64,000 nt of DNA, taken from contig NZ_CP157875.1 of NCBI RefSeq assembly GCF_040215105.1, positions 1,975,501 to 2,039,500 of the forward strand, read 5' to 3'. This DNA comes from Aeromonas veronii (GTDB lineage: Bacteria; Pseudomonadota; Gammaproteobacteria; Enterobacterales; Aeromonadaceae). Shown here piece after piece: positions 16,764 through 26,571 of this stretch; the stretch's first letter is position 1; each line of letters starts with the position of its first letter. Position numbers and translations under genes: made by a program. Below the pieces are notes generated by a model, which saw nothing but the letters and a program-made list of their open reading frames with translations, had not been told where the DNA came from and did no database searches.

Positions 16764-17059
16764 TGAATATCCTTATGTTTTTTTGCTTCCAAAGCCAAGC
16801 CAGTGTGCGGGATTGAGCCCCAGATCTCAAGGAGGGATTGGAGGGTGTCATGGACCTGTTCCCGAATGGGGAGGGGCCGGAGAACGGAGGCAACAGGGGT
16901 TGGATTATTGTTACGAATTAAGGTGGCGAAAGAGGTCGGTTGACGCCCTTTTTTCCCCAGTATGACGCCATTTTCTGGCGTGAACTGGCGAGACAATCAC
17001 CGCCTTAATTCGCTGCAAAAACAAAAAACAGACGTTACATTAGGTTACAAAACAACGCA

Positions 17060-17081
17060 GCCGAGGATCGGCACTTTTTTT
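17060..17081 (+). terminator. Attenuator-like hairpin before fbp
   Basis: A five-base-pair stem GCCGA/TCGGC with a GGA loop, then ACTTTTTTT. The stem is short but the U tract is strong. It sits about 55 bases before the fbp start codon. Confidence 0.45.
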
Positions 17082-17088
17082 GCTGATG

Positions 17089-17106
17089 CTTGCAAACGTT
17101 TTCAAG
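17089..17106 (+). promoter_or_regulatory. LacI/PurR-family operator-like palindrome
   Basis: CTTGCAAACGTTTTCAAG has the central CG and flanking GCAAA/TTTTC of PurR- and Cra-type sites. It lies 31 bases upstream of the fbp start codon. Which regulator binds is not known. Confidence 0.5.
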
Positions 17107-17136
17107 GCCAACGGAAACGATCCTAAAGGAAGAAGA

Positions 17137-18171
17137 ATGCGAAACATGATCACCATGGGCGAGTTCATCGTCAAAAAGCAGGCGGACTACCCGACCGCAA
17201 CCGGCGAGCTGACCTCCTTGCTCAGCTCCATCCGCCTGGCTGCCAAGGTGGTGAACCGGGAGATCAACAAGGCGGGGCTGGCGGACATCATCGGCTCCAT
17301 GGGAGCCGAAAACGTGCAGGGTGAGGTGCAGCAGAAGCTGGACGTCTACGCCAACGAGCGCTTCAAGGCGGCGCTGGAAGCCCGGGGCGAGGTGTGCGGC
17401 ATGGCCTCCGAAGAGGAAGAGGACTTCGTCTCCTTCGATTCCGAGCTCTCCCGCCACTCCAAGTACGTGGTGCTGATAGACCCCCTCGACGGCTCTTCCA
17501 ACATCGACGTCAACGTCTCGGTCGGGACCATCTTCTCCATCTACCGCCGGGTGAGCACGCCGGGGGGCGGGGTGACCCTGGAGGACTTCCTGCAGCCGGG
17601 CAACCGTCAGGTTGCCGCCGGTTACGTGGTCTATGGCTCCTCCACCATGCTGGTCTACACCACGGGCTTCGGGGTCAACGGCTTCACCTATGACCCGTCC
17701 ATCGGCTGCTTCTGCCTCTCCCACGAGAACATCCGCATCCCGGAGGAGGGCAAGATCTACTCCATCAACGAGGGCAACTACATCAAGTTCCCGGACGGGG
17801 TGAAGAAGTACCTGAAATATTGCCAGGAGCGGGACGAGGCGACCCACAGACCCTACACCTCCCGCTACATCGGCTCCCTGGTGTCGGATTTCCACCGCAA
17901 CCTGCTCAAGGGCGGCATCTACATCTATCCGTCCGGCACCAACTCCCCGAACGGCAAGCTGCGCCTGCTCTACGAGTGCAACCCCATGGCGTTTCTGGTG
18001 GAGCAGGCTGGTGGCAAGGCCTCCGACGGCTTTGGCCGCATCATGGACATCCAGCCCACCGCCCTGCACCAGCGCACGCCCTACTTCGTTGGTTCTACCA
18101 AGATGGTGGACAGGGCCGAGGCCTTCATGCGGGAGTTTTCCGCCCACGAGGATCCGGCCAATCAGGGATGA
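17137..18171 (+). CDS. fbp: Fructose-1,6-bisphosphatase, class I
   Basis: A gluconeogenic enzyme removing the C1 phosphate of fructose-1,6-bisphosphate, 344 residues against 332 in E. coli. Clear motifs: [18 protein letters not shown] at the N-terminus, [14 protein letters not shown], the metal site ASEEEEDF and the signature [10 protein letters not shown]. The C-terminal [12 protein letters not shown] is also conserved. The start at 17137 is chosen for its AAGGA site 8 bases upstream; the open frame continues upstream but without a ribosome site. It is a single gene with its own terminator and an operator-like palindrome in front. Confidence 0.97.
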   Translation: MRNMITMGEFIVKKQADYPTATGELTSLLSSIRLAAKVVNREINKAGLADIIGSMGAENVQGEVQQKLDVYANERFKAALEARGEVCGMASEEEEDFVSFDSELSRHSKYVVLIDPLDGSSNIDVNVSVGTIFSIYRRVSTPGGGVTLEDFLQPGNRQVAAGYVVYGSSTMLVYTTGFGVNGFTYDPSIGCFCLSHENIRIPEEGKIYSINEGNYIKFPDGVKKYLKYCQERDEATHRPYTSRYIGSLVSDFHRNLLKGGIYIYPSGTNSPNGKLRLLYECNPMAFLVEQAGGKASDGFGRIMDIQPTALHQRTPYFVGSTKMVDRAEAFMREFSAHEDPANQG

Positions 18172-18234
18172 ATGGCTCGCAGGGCACTGGCAACCCAAGG
18201 GGGCCAGGCATGACGAGCAGGATAGACAGATAAA

Positions 18235-18263
18235 AAACGGGAGCCTCAGGGCTCCCGTTTTGT
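18235..18263 (+). terminator. Bidirectional terminator after fbp
   Basis: AAACGGGAGCC pairs with GGCTCCCGTTT; A-rich and T-rich flanks on both sides allow use by fbp and by the convergent mfd. Confidence 0.9.
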
Positions 18264-18369
18264 TGGAGTGGTGTCATGGATGGCCGCGCGATGAGTGGTC
18301 TGGCGTACTGACTGACTCAATGGCATTGTGCCAGCCAACACTGCTTGTCAAACCAGCCAGCGGGGCTCA

Positions 18370-21300
18370 TCAGGGCAGGGCGTGCTTGGCCAAGTCCGCC
18401 AGCAGGGAATCCACCAGTTTCAGCCGCATGGCCCTCTCCTGGTTTGGCACCTGGAAGCGCAGGCGGGTCGGTCCATCCATTTTATAGATACGTGGCTGCT
18501 CGGAGAGCAGCTTGACCAGATAGGTCGGATTGACCTTGGTGTCCTGACTGAAGTCGAGGTAGCCACCGCGATCGCTCATCTCTACCCGGCGGATGCCAAG
18601 GGCCGTGGCCCGCTGGCGGAAGGCGGCTATCTCCATCAGTGTCTTGGTCGCCTCCGGCAGCAGGCCGAAGCGGTCGATGAGCTCCACTTTGAGCTCCCGC
18701 AGCTCCTGCTCGTCCCGGCTGCTGGCGATGCGCTTGTACATGGAGAGACGCATGTTGACGTCCGGAATGTAGTCGTCCGGCAACAGGGCGGGCAGGCGCA
18801 GCTCCACCTCGGTGTGCTGGCTCATCAGCTGATCCAGGGAGGGCTCCTTGCCATGTTTGAGCGCCTCCACCGCCTGCTCAAGCAGCTCCATGTAGAGGGT
18901 GAAGCCGATGGATTCGATCTGGCCGCTCTGATCGTCCCCGAGCAGCTCGCCCGCGCCGCGGATCTCCAGATCGTGGGTGGCGAGCGCAAAGCCTGCCCCG
19001 AGATCTTCGAGCGATGCGATGGCGTCGAGCCGCTTGGCGGCGTCCTTGGTCATCAGCTTGGGATGGGGGGTGAGTAGATAGGCGTAGGCCTGGTGATGGG
19101 AGCGGCCGACCCGGCCCCGCAACTGGTGCAACTGGGCTAGGCCCAGATGATCCGCCCGGTCCATGATGATGGTGTTGGCGCTCGGCACGTCGATGCCGGT
19201 CTCGATGATGGTGGTGCACACCAGCAGGTTGAAGCGCTGATGGTAGAAATCCGACATCACCCGCTCGAGCTCCCGCTCGCGCATCTGGCCGTGGGCGATG
19301 CCGATGCGCGCCTCCGGTACCAGGGTGGCGAGATCCGCCGCACACTGCTCAATACTCTCCACGTCGTTGTGCAGGTAATAAACCTGACCGCCCCGTTTCA
19401 ATTCCCGCAGCACCGCCTCCCGGGTGACCGCCGGCTCCTGCTGGCGCACGAAGGTCTTGATGGCGAGCCGCTTGGCGGGCGGGGTGGCGATGATGGAGAG
19501 ATCCCGCATGCCGGACATGGCCATGTTGAGGGTACGCGGGATCGGGGTTGCGGTGAGGGTGAGGATGTCCACGTCGGCGCGCAGCGCCTTGATCTTCTCC
19601 TTCTGGCGTACCCCGAATCTGTGCTCCTCATCGACGATGAGCAGGCCCAGATCCTTGAAGGTGAGGTCGGACCCCAGCAGTTTGTGGGTGCCGATGATGA
19701 TGTCCACCTTACCTTCCGCCAGCTCCTTGAGCACGGCGGTCTGCTCCTTGGCGGAGCGGAAACGGCTCAGCACCTCGACCCGCACCGGCCAGTTCGCGAA
19801 GCGATCCCGGAAGTTGTCGTAGTGCTGTTGGGCCAAGAGGGTGGTCGGCACCAGCACGGCCACCTGCTTACCGCCGTGTACCGCCACGAAGGCCGCCCGC
19901 ATCGCCACTTCGGTCTTGCCAAAGCCCACGTCGCCGCACACCAGGCGGTCCATGCTCTTGGCCTGGCACATGTCGCCGAGCACCGCATTGATGGCGTTGA
20001 GCTGATCTTCGGTCTCCTCGAACGGGAAACCGGCGGCAAACTGGCGATAGGCCTCTTTGTCGTGCTTGAAGGCAAAGCCGTGGCGGGCCGCCCGCATGGC
20101 GTAGACGTCGAGCAGCTCCGCCGCCACGTCGCGGATTTTCTCCGCCGCCTTGCGCCGTGCCTTGGTCCAGGCCTCGCCGCCGAGCTTGTGGCTCGGCGGG
20201 TTGTCCGAGCCGGTGTAGCGGCTGATGAGGTGCAAGTTGGTGACCGGCACGAACAGCTTGTCGCCGCCCGCGTACTCCAGGGTCAGGAACTCGGTGGGCA
20301 GGCCGCCGGCGTCGATGGTCTCGAGGCCAAGGTAGCGGCCGACCCCGTGATCCAGGTGCACCACGGGCTGACCCTGGGTCAGTTCGCCGAGGTTGCGAAT
20401 GACCGCATCGGAGCTTAAGTTCTTGCTCTTGTCCCGGGTGCGGCGGCTTCGGATCTTGCCGCCGAGCAGCTCGGTCTCGGTGATGAGGGCGAGCTCCTCC
20501 TGTCCCGGCTCGCGCAGCAGGAAGCCTCGCTCCAGCGGGCAGACCAGCAGGCCATGGCGCGCGGTGCTGGCCACGAAGGCTTCAAGGGAGGTGAACTCCC
20601 TGGGCTGCACGCTGATACGTGCCAGCAAGTCACCCAGCACCTCCCGTCGTCCCTCGGACTCCACGGAGAACAGGGTGCGGCCCCCAAAGCCTTGCAGGAA
20701 CTGGCCCAGTGCCAGCAGGGGCTGTTCCTTGCTGTGATCGAGCTGCAAATCCGGCAGGGGAGCCGTGGCCAGGTTGTGCTGACCGGCGCTGCCGTCGGTG
20801 GCGTCGGCCTGCAGCCGCACGGCGCCATAGTCCCCGAGCGCCGCAAACAGCTGCTCCACCGGCAGATAGATCTGCTGGGGCCGCAGCAAGGGACGGGTGT
20901 TATCCCAGCGTCTGTCCTCATAGCGCTGACCGATGTCGTTCCAGAAGCGCTGGGCGGCAGGATAAATCTCTCCCACCGTGAGCAGCAGGGTGTTGCCTGG
21001 CAGATGGTCGAACAGGCTGGCGGTCTCGTTGAAGAAGAGCGGCAGGTAATATTCGATGCCGGCGGGCCAGCGCCCCTTGCTCACCTCCTGATAGATGGAG
21101 CCCTCGGCGCGGGAGATCTCGAACTGCTCCCGGTATTGGCCGCGAAACAGCTCGATGGCCCCCTCGTCGGTGGGAAACTCCCGGGCGGGCAGCAGGCTCA
21201 CCGACTTGACCGGCTCGCTGGAGCGCTGGGTCTCGGGATCAAACGGGCGGATGGAGTCCACCTCATCGTCGAAGAAGTCGATGCGATAGGGGCTGTTGCT

Positions 21301-21831
21301 GCCCATGGGGAAGAGGTCCAGCAGGGAGCCGCGGGCGGCGAACTCGCCGTGCTCCAGCACCTGTTCCACCGCCACATACCCCGCCTCGGCCAGACGCCCG
21401 CGCAACTGCTGCAGGTTGAGGCGCTGGCCCGCCTTGACCAGCAGGCTGTACTTGTCCAGATAGACCCGGGGGGCACAGCGCAGCATCAGGGTGGAGATGG
21501 GGACGATCAGCACGCCGCTGCTCATCTGCGGCAGCTTGTAGAGGGTCTCGAGGCGCTGGGAGATGATGTCCTGATGGGGGGAGAAGGTGTCGTAGGGCAG
21601 GGTCTCCCAGTCCGGGAACAGCAGCACGGGGCAGCCCTTGTCAGCCAGCAGATACTGCAGTTCCTGTTCGAGGCGCAGGGCGCTCGGGGTATCGGCGGTG
21701 ACCAGCAGAACGGGGCGATCCGATTGCTGGGTGAGACGGGCGGCGACCAGTGCCAGGCTGCTGCCGACCAGCTGGCCAAGGGTGATCTTCTGGCCCGCTT
21801 TGGCGGGCAAGGCGGGGATTGTCATTGGCAT
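18370..21831 (-). CDS. mfd: Transcription-repair coupling factor
   Basis: A 1153-residue ATP-driven translocase that removes RNA polymerase stalled at DNA damage and recruits UvrA (E. coli Mfd 1148). The N-terminal UvrB-like region is followed by the RNA polymerase-interaction domain (VVHLDHGVGRYLGLE near residue 495) and the SF2 motor: Walker A GDVGFGKTE, DEEH box in LLIVDEEHRFG, TLTATPIPRTL, and the RecG-like TRG region with QLRGRVGRSHHQAYAY. The C-terminal domain ends ALP. It lies directly downstream of the PilZ-domain gene (42 bases), with which it may be co-transcribed. Confidence 0.98.
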   Translation of the reverse strand: MPMTIPALPAKAGQKITLGQLVGSSLALVAARLTQQSDRPVLLVTADTPSALRLEQELQYLLADKGCPVLLFPDWETLPYDTFSPHQDIISQRLETLYKLPQMSSGVLIVPISTLMLRCAPRVYLDKYSLLVKAGQRLNLQQLRGRLAEAGYVAVEQVLEHGEFAARGSLLDLFPMGSNSPYRIDFFDDEVDSIRPFDPETQRSSEPVKSVSLLPAREFPTDEGAIELFRGQYREQFEISRAEGSIYQEVSKGRWPAGIEYYLPLFFNETASLFDHLPGNTLLLTVGEIYPAAQRFWNDIGQRYEDRRWDNTRPLLRPQQIYLPVEQLFAALGDYGAVRLQADATDGSAGQHNLATAPLPDLQLDHSKEQPLLALGQFLQGFGGRTLFSVESEGRREVLGDLLARISVQPREFTSLEAFVASTARHGLLVCPLERGFLLREPGQEELALITETELLGGKIRSRRTRDKSKNLSSDAVIRNLGELTQGQPVVHLDHGVGRYLGLETIDAGGLPTEFLTLEYAGGDKLFVPVTNLHLISRYTGSDNPPSHKLGGEAWTKARRKAAEKIRDVAAELLDVYAMRAARHGFAFKHDKEAYRQFAAGFPFEETEDQLNAINAVLGDMCQAKSMDRLVCGDVGFGKTEVAMRAAFVAVHGGKQVAVLVPTTLLAQQHYDNFRDRFANWPVRVEVLSRFRSAKEQTAVLKELAEGKVDIIIGTHKLLGSDLTFKDLGLLIVDEEHRFGVRQKEKIKALRADVDILTLTATPIPRTLNMAMSGMRDLSIIATPPAKRLAIKTFVRQQEPAVTREAVLRELKRGGQVYYLHNDVESIEQCAADLATLVPEARIGIAHGQMRERELERVMSDFYHQRFNLLVCTTIIETGIDVPSANTIIMDRADHLGLAQLHQLRGRVGRSHHQAYAYLLTPHPKLMTKDAAKRLDAIASLEDLGAGFALATHDLEIRGAGELLGDDQSGQIESIGFTLYMELLEQAVEALKHGKEPSLDQLMSQHTEVELRLPALLPDDYIPDVNMRLSMYKRIASSRDEQELRELKVELIDRFGLLPEATKTLMEIAAFRQRATALGIRRVEMSDRGGYLDFSQDTKVNPTYLVKLLSEQPRIYKMDGPTRLRFQVPNQERAMRLKLVDSLLADLAKHALP

Positions 21832-21873
21832 CGTTCGATTCTTTTCACGTTGACGTTGGCGATGAGACCGGAA

Positions 21874-22449
21874 TTAGCGCTGGCGCTCCTGGGCCCGCAG
21901 CTTGAGCTGTTTGGATTGCACGTGCAGGCTGGCACGCACCAGCAGCTCCCGGTCATCCTCGCGGATCCGTACATAGTCGAGCAGCACCTGGGTGCCATGC
22001 TCGCCCGGTTCCAGCTGTTTGACCTCGGCGTAGCAGTAGACGGCGGAAGCCTCTTCCCGCAAGAAGATCTTGAGCCGCACGATTTGGTGGGGGCGGGGGG
22101 GCTCCCCGTGCCCCTGGCGCGGGTGCAGGTAGACAAGGTTGCCAGCGCCGAAGCGCAGGGTGTGGAAGCGGTGTTCCGGGTGATCCTGCACCGCCAGCAC
22201 ATAGCCCATGATCATGTCTATCTTGCGGGACTGCTGATTGACGATCTCGACCAGATCGTGCATCGACTCGTTCTGGCTGCGCAGCAGCCGGCTGCTCACC
22301 AGATCGATGGCGGTGATGGCGGAGGCGATGCGAAAGGGTTCTGGCAGTTCGGCGTCCAGCGCCTCCAGCGTCGGCAGATGGAAGTCGGCCGGCATGGGGA
22401 TCACATTGACCGGCGTGGCATGGGTGACGCTGAAGAACTGTTCCTGCAT
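21874..22449 (-). CDS. PilZ-domain protein, PlzB-like
   Basis: A 191-residue soluble protein located between mfd and the divergent lolC. This is the position of Vibrio cholerae plzB (VC1885), which I recall as flanked by mfd and lol genes. A PilZ barrel is plausible over residues about 90-185 (VYLHPRQGHG, IVRLKIFLREEASAVYCYAEV). However, the c-di-GMP-binding RxxxR and D/NxSxxG motifs cannot be clearly seen, so it may be a degenerate receptor that binds weakly or acts through protein contacts. The helical N-terminal half (LVEIVNQQSRKIDMIMGYVL) may mediate dimerisation. The family call is by context and gross pattern. Confidence 0.65.
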   Translation of the reverse strand: MQEQFFSVTHATPVNVIPMPADFHLPTLEALDAELPEPFRIASAITAIDLVSSRLLRSQNESMHDLVEIVNQQSRKIDMIMGYVLAVQDHPEHRFHTLRFGAGNLVYLHPRQGHGEPPRPHQIVRLKIFLREEASAVYCYAEVKQLEPGEHGTQVLLDYVRIREDDRELLVRASLHVQSKQLKLRAQERQR

Positions 22450-22525
22450 GGAGGCTATCCCTTGTTGTCCTAGTCTGTTTGCCTTTATTATCCGGTATCT
22501 TATTTTGTTGGCAACGTAGATATCC

Positions 22526-23761
22526 TTGAAGACTGGACTTTTTCAGCCATTGTCGCTGGCCATCGGCCTGCGTTATGCAGGCTCGCGACGCAGTAACCGC
22601 TTCGTCTCCTTTATCTCCCTGTTTTCCACTTTCGGCATCGCCATCGGGGTCGCCGCCCTGATGGTGGTCATCTCCGTGATGAACGGCTTCGAGGGGCAGC
22701 TCAAGGGACGCATCCTCGGGGTGATCCCCCACGTGGTGGTGACCAATCCCGCCGGCCGTATCGAGAGGGCGCCCGAGGGGCTGCCGGACCTGGCCAGGCT
22801 GCCTCACGTGGTGGCCCATGCCCCCATGCTCGACAGCGAAGGCATGTTGCAGAGCCCGGGTCAGCTGACCGGGGTGAGCGTACAGGGCATCGACCCTTCA
22901 CTCTGGCCGAAAGATGACATCCTTCACGCCCAGATGCTGGCGGGGCAGCTCAGCAGCCTGCAACGGGGTGAATACCACATCGTGCTGGGGCAGGGGGTGG
23001 CCAACCGCCTGAAGGTATCGCTCGGGGATCAGGTGCGCCTTATCCTGACCGAAGGCACCCGCTTCACGCCGTTTGGCCGGGTACCGGCCCAGCGGCTGTT
23101 CACCGTCTCCGGCATCTTCGGGGTCGGGGCCGACGTGGACAGCCAGGTGGCGCTGATCGCGCTGGGTGATGCCCAGCGCATGCTGCGCCTGCCGGATGAC
23201 ACCGTCGGTGGCATCCGCCTCTGGCTGGACGATCCCTTCGCCGCCGACGAGGTGATCAAGACGGCGCTGCCTGACGGGCTGGAGTGGCAGGACTGGCGCC
23301 GGGAGCGGGGCGAGCTGTTCCAGGCGGTGGCCATGGAGAAGCGCATGATGGGGCTGATGCTGGTGCTGATCATCGCGGTCGCCACCTTCAACATCCTCTC
23401 GGCCCTGGTGATGGTCGTCACCGACAAGGAAGGGGAGGTGGCCATCCTGCGCACCATGGGCATGAGCGAGTCCGGTATCGTCAAGATCTTCATGGTGCTG
23501 GGGGCGTCGAGCGGCGTCATCGGCGCCCTGTTTGGCGGCCTGGCGGGACTGGGGCTCTCCCTTGGTCTCAACCCCCTGCTCAATGCGGTGGGGCTCAACC
23601 TCTATATGGCGGCGGGGGGCTCGGGCCTGCCGGTCATCGTCGAGCCGGCCCAGGTCATCACCATCTTGCTCGGCGCCGTGCTGCTGAGCTTCAGTGCCAC
23701 CCTCTACCCGGCGGCCCGTGCGGCCCGGGTCAAACCGGCCGAGGCACTGCGTCATGAATAA
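22526..23761 (+). CDS. lolC: Lipoprotein-releasing ABC transporter permease LolC
   Basis: An inner-membrane subunit of LolCDE, which extracts outer-membrane lipoproteins from the inner membrane and passes them to LolA. 411 residues with the expected layout: one N-terminal membrane helix (about 28-50) preceded by IGLRY, a large periplasmic domain, then three C-terminal helices (from about 270) ending in the [19 protein letters not shown] motif. The conserved [10 protein letters not shown] follows helix 1. The start is TTG at 22526, placed by comparison with homologues that begin two to four residues before FQP; no ATG is available and the ribosome site is weak. First gene of lolCDE. Confidence 0.95.
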   Translation: MKTGLFQPLSLAIGLRYAGSRRSNRFVSFISLFSTFGIAIGVAALMVVISVMNGFEGQLKGRILGVIPHVVVTNPAGRIERAPEGLPDLARLPHVVAHAPMLDSEGMLQSPGQLTGVSVQGIDPSLWPKDDILHAQMLAGQLSSLQRGEYHIVLGQGVANRLKVSLGDQVRLILTEGTRFTPFGRVPAQRLFTVSGIFGVGADVDSQVALIALGDAQRMLRLPDDTVGGIRLWLDDPFAADEVIKTALPDGLEWQDWRRERGELFQAVAMEKRMMGLMLVLIIAVATFNILSALVMVVTDKEGEVAILRTMGMSESGIVKIFMVLGASSGVIGALFGGLAGLGLSLGLNPLLNAVGLNLYMAAGGSGLPVIVEPAQVITILLGAVLLSFSATLYPAARAARVKPAEALRHE

Positions 23762-23798
23762 TTCTTCTGTTATTACTTCCCCAAGCGGAGCCCCTTTT

Positions 23799-24527
23799 AT
23801 GAATGAGCCTGTAGTGCGTGGCGCCGAGTCCCGCGACAATCCGTCCCGCGAGCCGCTGCTGCGCTGTGAGGCCCTGAACCATGTCTACAAAGAGGGCAAT
23901 CTCGAGACGCAAGTGCTCAAGGGGATAGACCTGTCCGTGGCCCCCGGCGAGATGCTGGCGGTGGTGGGGAGCTCGGGCTCCGGCAAGACCACCTTGCTGC
24001 ATTTGATGGGGGCGCTGGATAACCCCAGCAGCGGCAGCGTGCTGTTCAACGGTCAGGACATTCACCACTGGGACAGCCGTACCCAGGCCCGGTTCCGCAA
24101 TCAGGAGCTGGGGTTTGTCTACCAGTTCCACCACCTACTCGCCGAGTTCACGGCGCTGGAAAACACCGCCATGCCGCTGCTCATCGCCGGTGAATCGGTG
24201 GCAAGCGCCAGCGAGAAGGCGACCCGGATGCTGGGGCGGGTGGGGCTCTCCCATCGCCTCAATCACAGGCCCTCCGAACTCTCAGGGGGCGAGCGCCAGC
24301 GGGTGGCCATCGCCCGCGCCCTGGTCAATGAGCCCAGCCTGGTGCTGGCGGACGAGCCCACCGGCAACCTAGATCACGCCAGCGCCACCGCCGTCTACGA
24401 GCTCTTGTGCGAGCTGAACCGTGAACTCGGCACCGCCTTCGTGGTGGTGACCCACGATTTGAGCCTCGCCGCCAAGCTGCACCGGCGGGTGACCCTGGTA
24501 AGCGGCGTCATGGCGGAGGTCGCCTGA
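23799..24527 (+). CDS. lolD: Lipoprotein-releasing ABC transporter ATPase LolD
   Basis: The nucleotide-binding subunit of LolCDE. Walker [10 protein letters not shown], the LolD-specific [20 protein letters not shown] signature [10 protein letters not shown], Walker [13 protein letters not shown] and the H-loop VVTHDL are all present. I place the start at 23799 because a GCGGAG site lies 8 bases upstream (242 residues, similar to the 233 of E. coli). An ATG at 23754, overlapping the lolC stop by 8 bases, would add 15 residues and give translational coupling. The stop overlaps the lolE start (TGATG). Confidence 0.95.
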   Translation: MNEPVVRGAESRDNPSREPLLRCEALNHVYKEGNLETQVLKGIDLSVAPGEMLAVVGSSGSGKTTLLHLMGALDNPSSGSVLFNGQDIHHWDSRTQARFRNQELGFVYQFHHLLAEFTALENTAMPLLIAGESVASASEKATRMLGRVGLSHRLNHRPSELSGGERQRVAIARALVNEPSLVLADEPTGNLDHASATAVYELLCELNRELGTAFVVVTHDLSLAAKLHRRVTLVSGVMAEVA

Positions 24528-25768
24528 TGTTCAAACCGCTGCCCCTGTTCCTGGGCCTGCGTTACAGCCGCTCCCGCCGTCGCAACGGCTTCATCGCCTT
24601 CATCTCCGCCTCCTCCCTCATCGGCATCGCCCTCGGGGTGATGGCGCTGATCTTGGGGCTCTCGGCCATGAACGGCTTCGAGCGGGAGCTAAAGAACCGG
24701 GTGCTCTCCGTGGTGCCTCACGGCGAGCTCATCGGCATGGAGGCGCCGCTGCCCAACTGGCCGAAGCTTCGTGACTACCTGCTGGCCCAGCCGGGGATCG
24801 AGGCCGCGGCCCCGGTGATCCGTTTGGACGGCCTGCTGGAGCACGGCTCTGCCTTGAAGGGCGTCCAGTTGCGCGCCGTGCTGCCGGAGCTCGAGGCGAA
24901 CCTGTCGGATGCAGGCAAGTACATGACGGGCCGTGGCCTGCGTGAACTGGAGCCCGGCGAGAAGGAGGTGATCCTCGGCAAGACCATCGCCGACAAGCTG
25001 GGGGTCAAGATAGGGGATCAGGTTGCCCTGTTGCTGCCCCAGGGGGGCGATGCCAGCGGTATCAAGAACCCCAAGCGTGAGGCGCTCACCGTGGTGGGGC
25101 TGATGGAGATCGGCGGTCAGCTCGACGGCCTGCTCGGCTTCATGCACCTGGCGGATGCCCAGGCCATCATCGGCATGGGTAAGGACGTGGAGGGGTTCAG
25201 CCTCAAGGTCAATGACGTGCTCAAGGCGCAGTCCATCACGGTGGCGGCGGCGAGCAAGTTCCCGCACTACGTCTACATCAGCAGCTGGATGAGCCGTCAG
25301 GGCTACCTCTATCAGGACATCCAGATGGTGCGCACCGTGATGTACGTGGTGATGCTGATGGTGGTGGCGGTGGCCTGTTTCAACATCGTCTCCACCCTGG
25401 TGATGGCGGTGAACGAGAAGCGCAGCGAGATAGCGATCCTCAAGACCATGGGAGCGAGCCCGGGCCAGATCCGGCTCACCTTCGTCATCCAGGGCATGGT
25501 GAACGGGGTGGCGGGGGCGCTGCTCGGGGCGTTGCTCGGCGGCCTGCTGTCGAGCAAGCTGACCCAGATCCTGAGCTTCGTCGAGACCCTCATCGGTCAT
25601 CGCTTCCTCAACCCGGACATCTACTTCATCGACTTCCTGCCCACCGAGCTGCACATGCAGGATCTGGTGATCGTGACCAGCGCCGCCATCCTGATGAGCC
25701 TGGTGGCGACCCTCTATCCCGCCTGGCGGGCGAGCGGCCTGGTGCCGTCCCGGGAGCTGGGGCATTGA
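24527..25768 (+). CDS. lolE: Lipoprotein-releasing ABC transporter permease LolE
   Basis: The second membrane subunit of LolCDE, 413 residues, paralogous to LolC: opening GLRYSRSRRRNGFIAFIS, SAMNGFERELKNRVL after helix 1, a periplasmic domain, and three C-terminal helices with the FtsX-like NIVSTLVMAVNEKRSEIAILKTMG segment. The ATG shares a base with the lolD stop, so translation is coupled. The last gene of the operon, followed by a strong terminator. Confidence 0.96.
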   Translation: MFKPLPLFLGLRYSRSRRRNGFIAFISASSLIGIALGVMALILGLSAMNGFERELKNRVLSVVPHGELIGMEAPLPNWPKLRDYLLAQPGIEAAAPVIRLDGLLEHGSALKGVQLRAVLPELEANLSDAGKYMTGRGLRELEPGEKEVILGKTIADKLGVKIGDQVALLLPQGGDASGIKNPKREALTVVGLMEIGGQLDGLLGFMHLADAQAIIGMGKDVEGFSLKVNDVLKAQSITVAAASKFPHYVYISSWMSRQGYLYQDIQMVRTVMYVVMLMVVAVACFNIVSTLVMAVNEKRSEIAILKTMGASPGQIRLTFVIQGMVNGVAGALLGALLGGLLSSKLTQILSFVETLIGHRFLNPDIYFIDFLPTELHMQDLVIVTSAAILMSLVATLYPAWRASGLVPSRELGH

Positions 25769-25794
25769 TGTTTCAAGATGACTGTGATGATGAC

Positions 25795-25818
25795 AAGGGC
25801 CCTGCGGGGCCCTTTTGC
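25795..25818 (+). terminator. Terminator of lolCDE
   Basis: AAGGGCCC pairs with GGGCCCTT followed by TTGCTTG. GC-rich stem with a short T run. Confidence 0.85.
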
Positions 25819-25895
25819 TTGCTGGGGAACCCCGAAAAAGCTGCCACCAGGGGAGTGGGCGGGGTTAAATCATGCACAAGTTATGGTTAACAGCA

Positions 25896-26486
25896 TCAAT
25901 GGGCATTCAATTCATCAAGAGGTAGTGAAAAACTCGCCACGAACACGTCGATAAAGTAGCGCATGGCGGGGTTCATCCGTGCGTCCAGCATCTGCTCGAG
26001 GCGTTTCCTGGCCGGTTCAAACTCCCGGTTGCCGGCATTCATCTCCTCGAGGCACTTGGTGTAGGCGCAGAGGGTGTCCGCGTCTTTCACCAGCCGGGCG
26101 AGCGCGTCGTCCTGGGCACCCGAGTCCAGCAGGGGGCGAAAATCCTCGACCAGTTCCGGGGGCAGCATCCCCAGCAGGCGCTGCTCGGCGGCAAGCTCTA
26201 TCTTCTTGTATTCACGGGCTATCTCGGGGTTGAAGTACTTGACCGGGGTCGGGAGATCGCCGGTCAGCACCTCGCTGCTGTCATGGTAGAGGGCCATGAC
26301 AGCGGCACGGTTGGCATCGACGTTGCCCCCGAACAAGCGGTTGCCGATGACGCCGAGAGCATGGGCGACCATGGCGACCTGCAGGCTGTGCTCGGCGATG
26401 TTCTCCGGCTGGATGTTGCGCATCAGCGGCCAGCGGTAGATGAGCCGCATGCGGGCGAGGTTGGCGAAGAAATGGCTGGGAAGCAT
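25896..26486 (-). CDS. yfbR: 5'-deoxynucleotidase YfbR
   Basis: An HD-domain phosphohydrolase that removes the 5' phosphate from deoxyribonucleoside monophosphates. 196 residues, closely resembling E. coli YfbR (199): [36 protein letters not shown] (first His), [27 protein letters not shown] (the HD pair), and [17 protein letters not shown] (distal Asp). The ATG at 26486 is chosen because GAGG lies 5 bases upstream and homologues start just before SHFF; a TTG at 26507 is an in-frame alternative. The upstream yccF gene ends at a terminator, so yfbR probably has its own promoter. Confidence 0.95.
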   Translation of the reverse strand: MLPSHFFANLARMRLIYRWPLMRNIQPENIAEHSLQVAMVAHALGVIGNRLFGGNVDANRAAVMALYHDSSEVLTGDLPTPVKYFNPEIAREYKKIELAAEQRLLGMLPPELVEDFRPLLDSGAQDDALARLVKDADTLCAYTKCLEEMNAGNREFEPARKRLEQMLDARMNPAMRYFIDVFVASFSLPLDELNAH

Positions 26487-26510
26487 GGAGACCTCGAACA
26501 ATGGCAATGA

Positions 26511-26541
26511 AAAAGGGCAGACCCTAGTCTGCCCTTTTTTC
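26511..26541 (-). terminator. Terminator of yccF (can act both ways)
   Basis: AAAAGGGCAGAC pairs with GTCTGCCCTTTT around CCTA, with T tracts on both strands. It sits between yccF and yfbR, overlapping the yfbR leader. Confidence 0.88.
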
Positions 26542-26571
26542 TGCGCCTTCGCCTAGTCTGCGACGGGCGAA

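Larger units (their letters stand above)
16764..17136 (+). promoter_or_regulatory. Divergent regulatory region, oppA-like gene and fbp
   Basis: 373 bases without a gene. Near fbp, the near-palindrome CTTGCAAACGTTTTCAAG (17089-17106) resembles a LacI/PurR/Cra-family operator; it matches the PurR core GCAAACGTTTTC. Just upstream, GCCGA (17060-17064) pairs with TCGGC (17068-17072), followed by seven Ts, an intrinsic-terminator shape lying in the presumed fbp leader. Together they suggest control of fbp at initiation and possibly by attenuation. Confidence 0.5.

Noticed and set aside
20554-22473. A 639-codon frame antisense to mfd and the PilZ gene.
   Set aside because: It is an antisense shadow of mfd, repetitive in Gly/Gln/His/Leu and lacking any domain.
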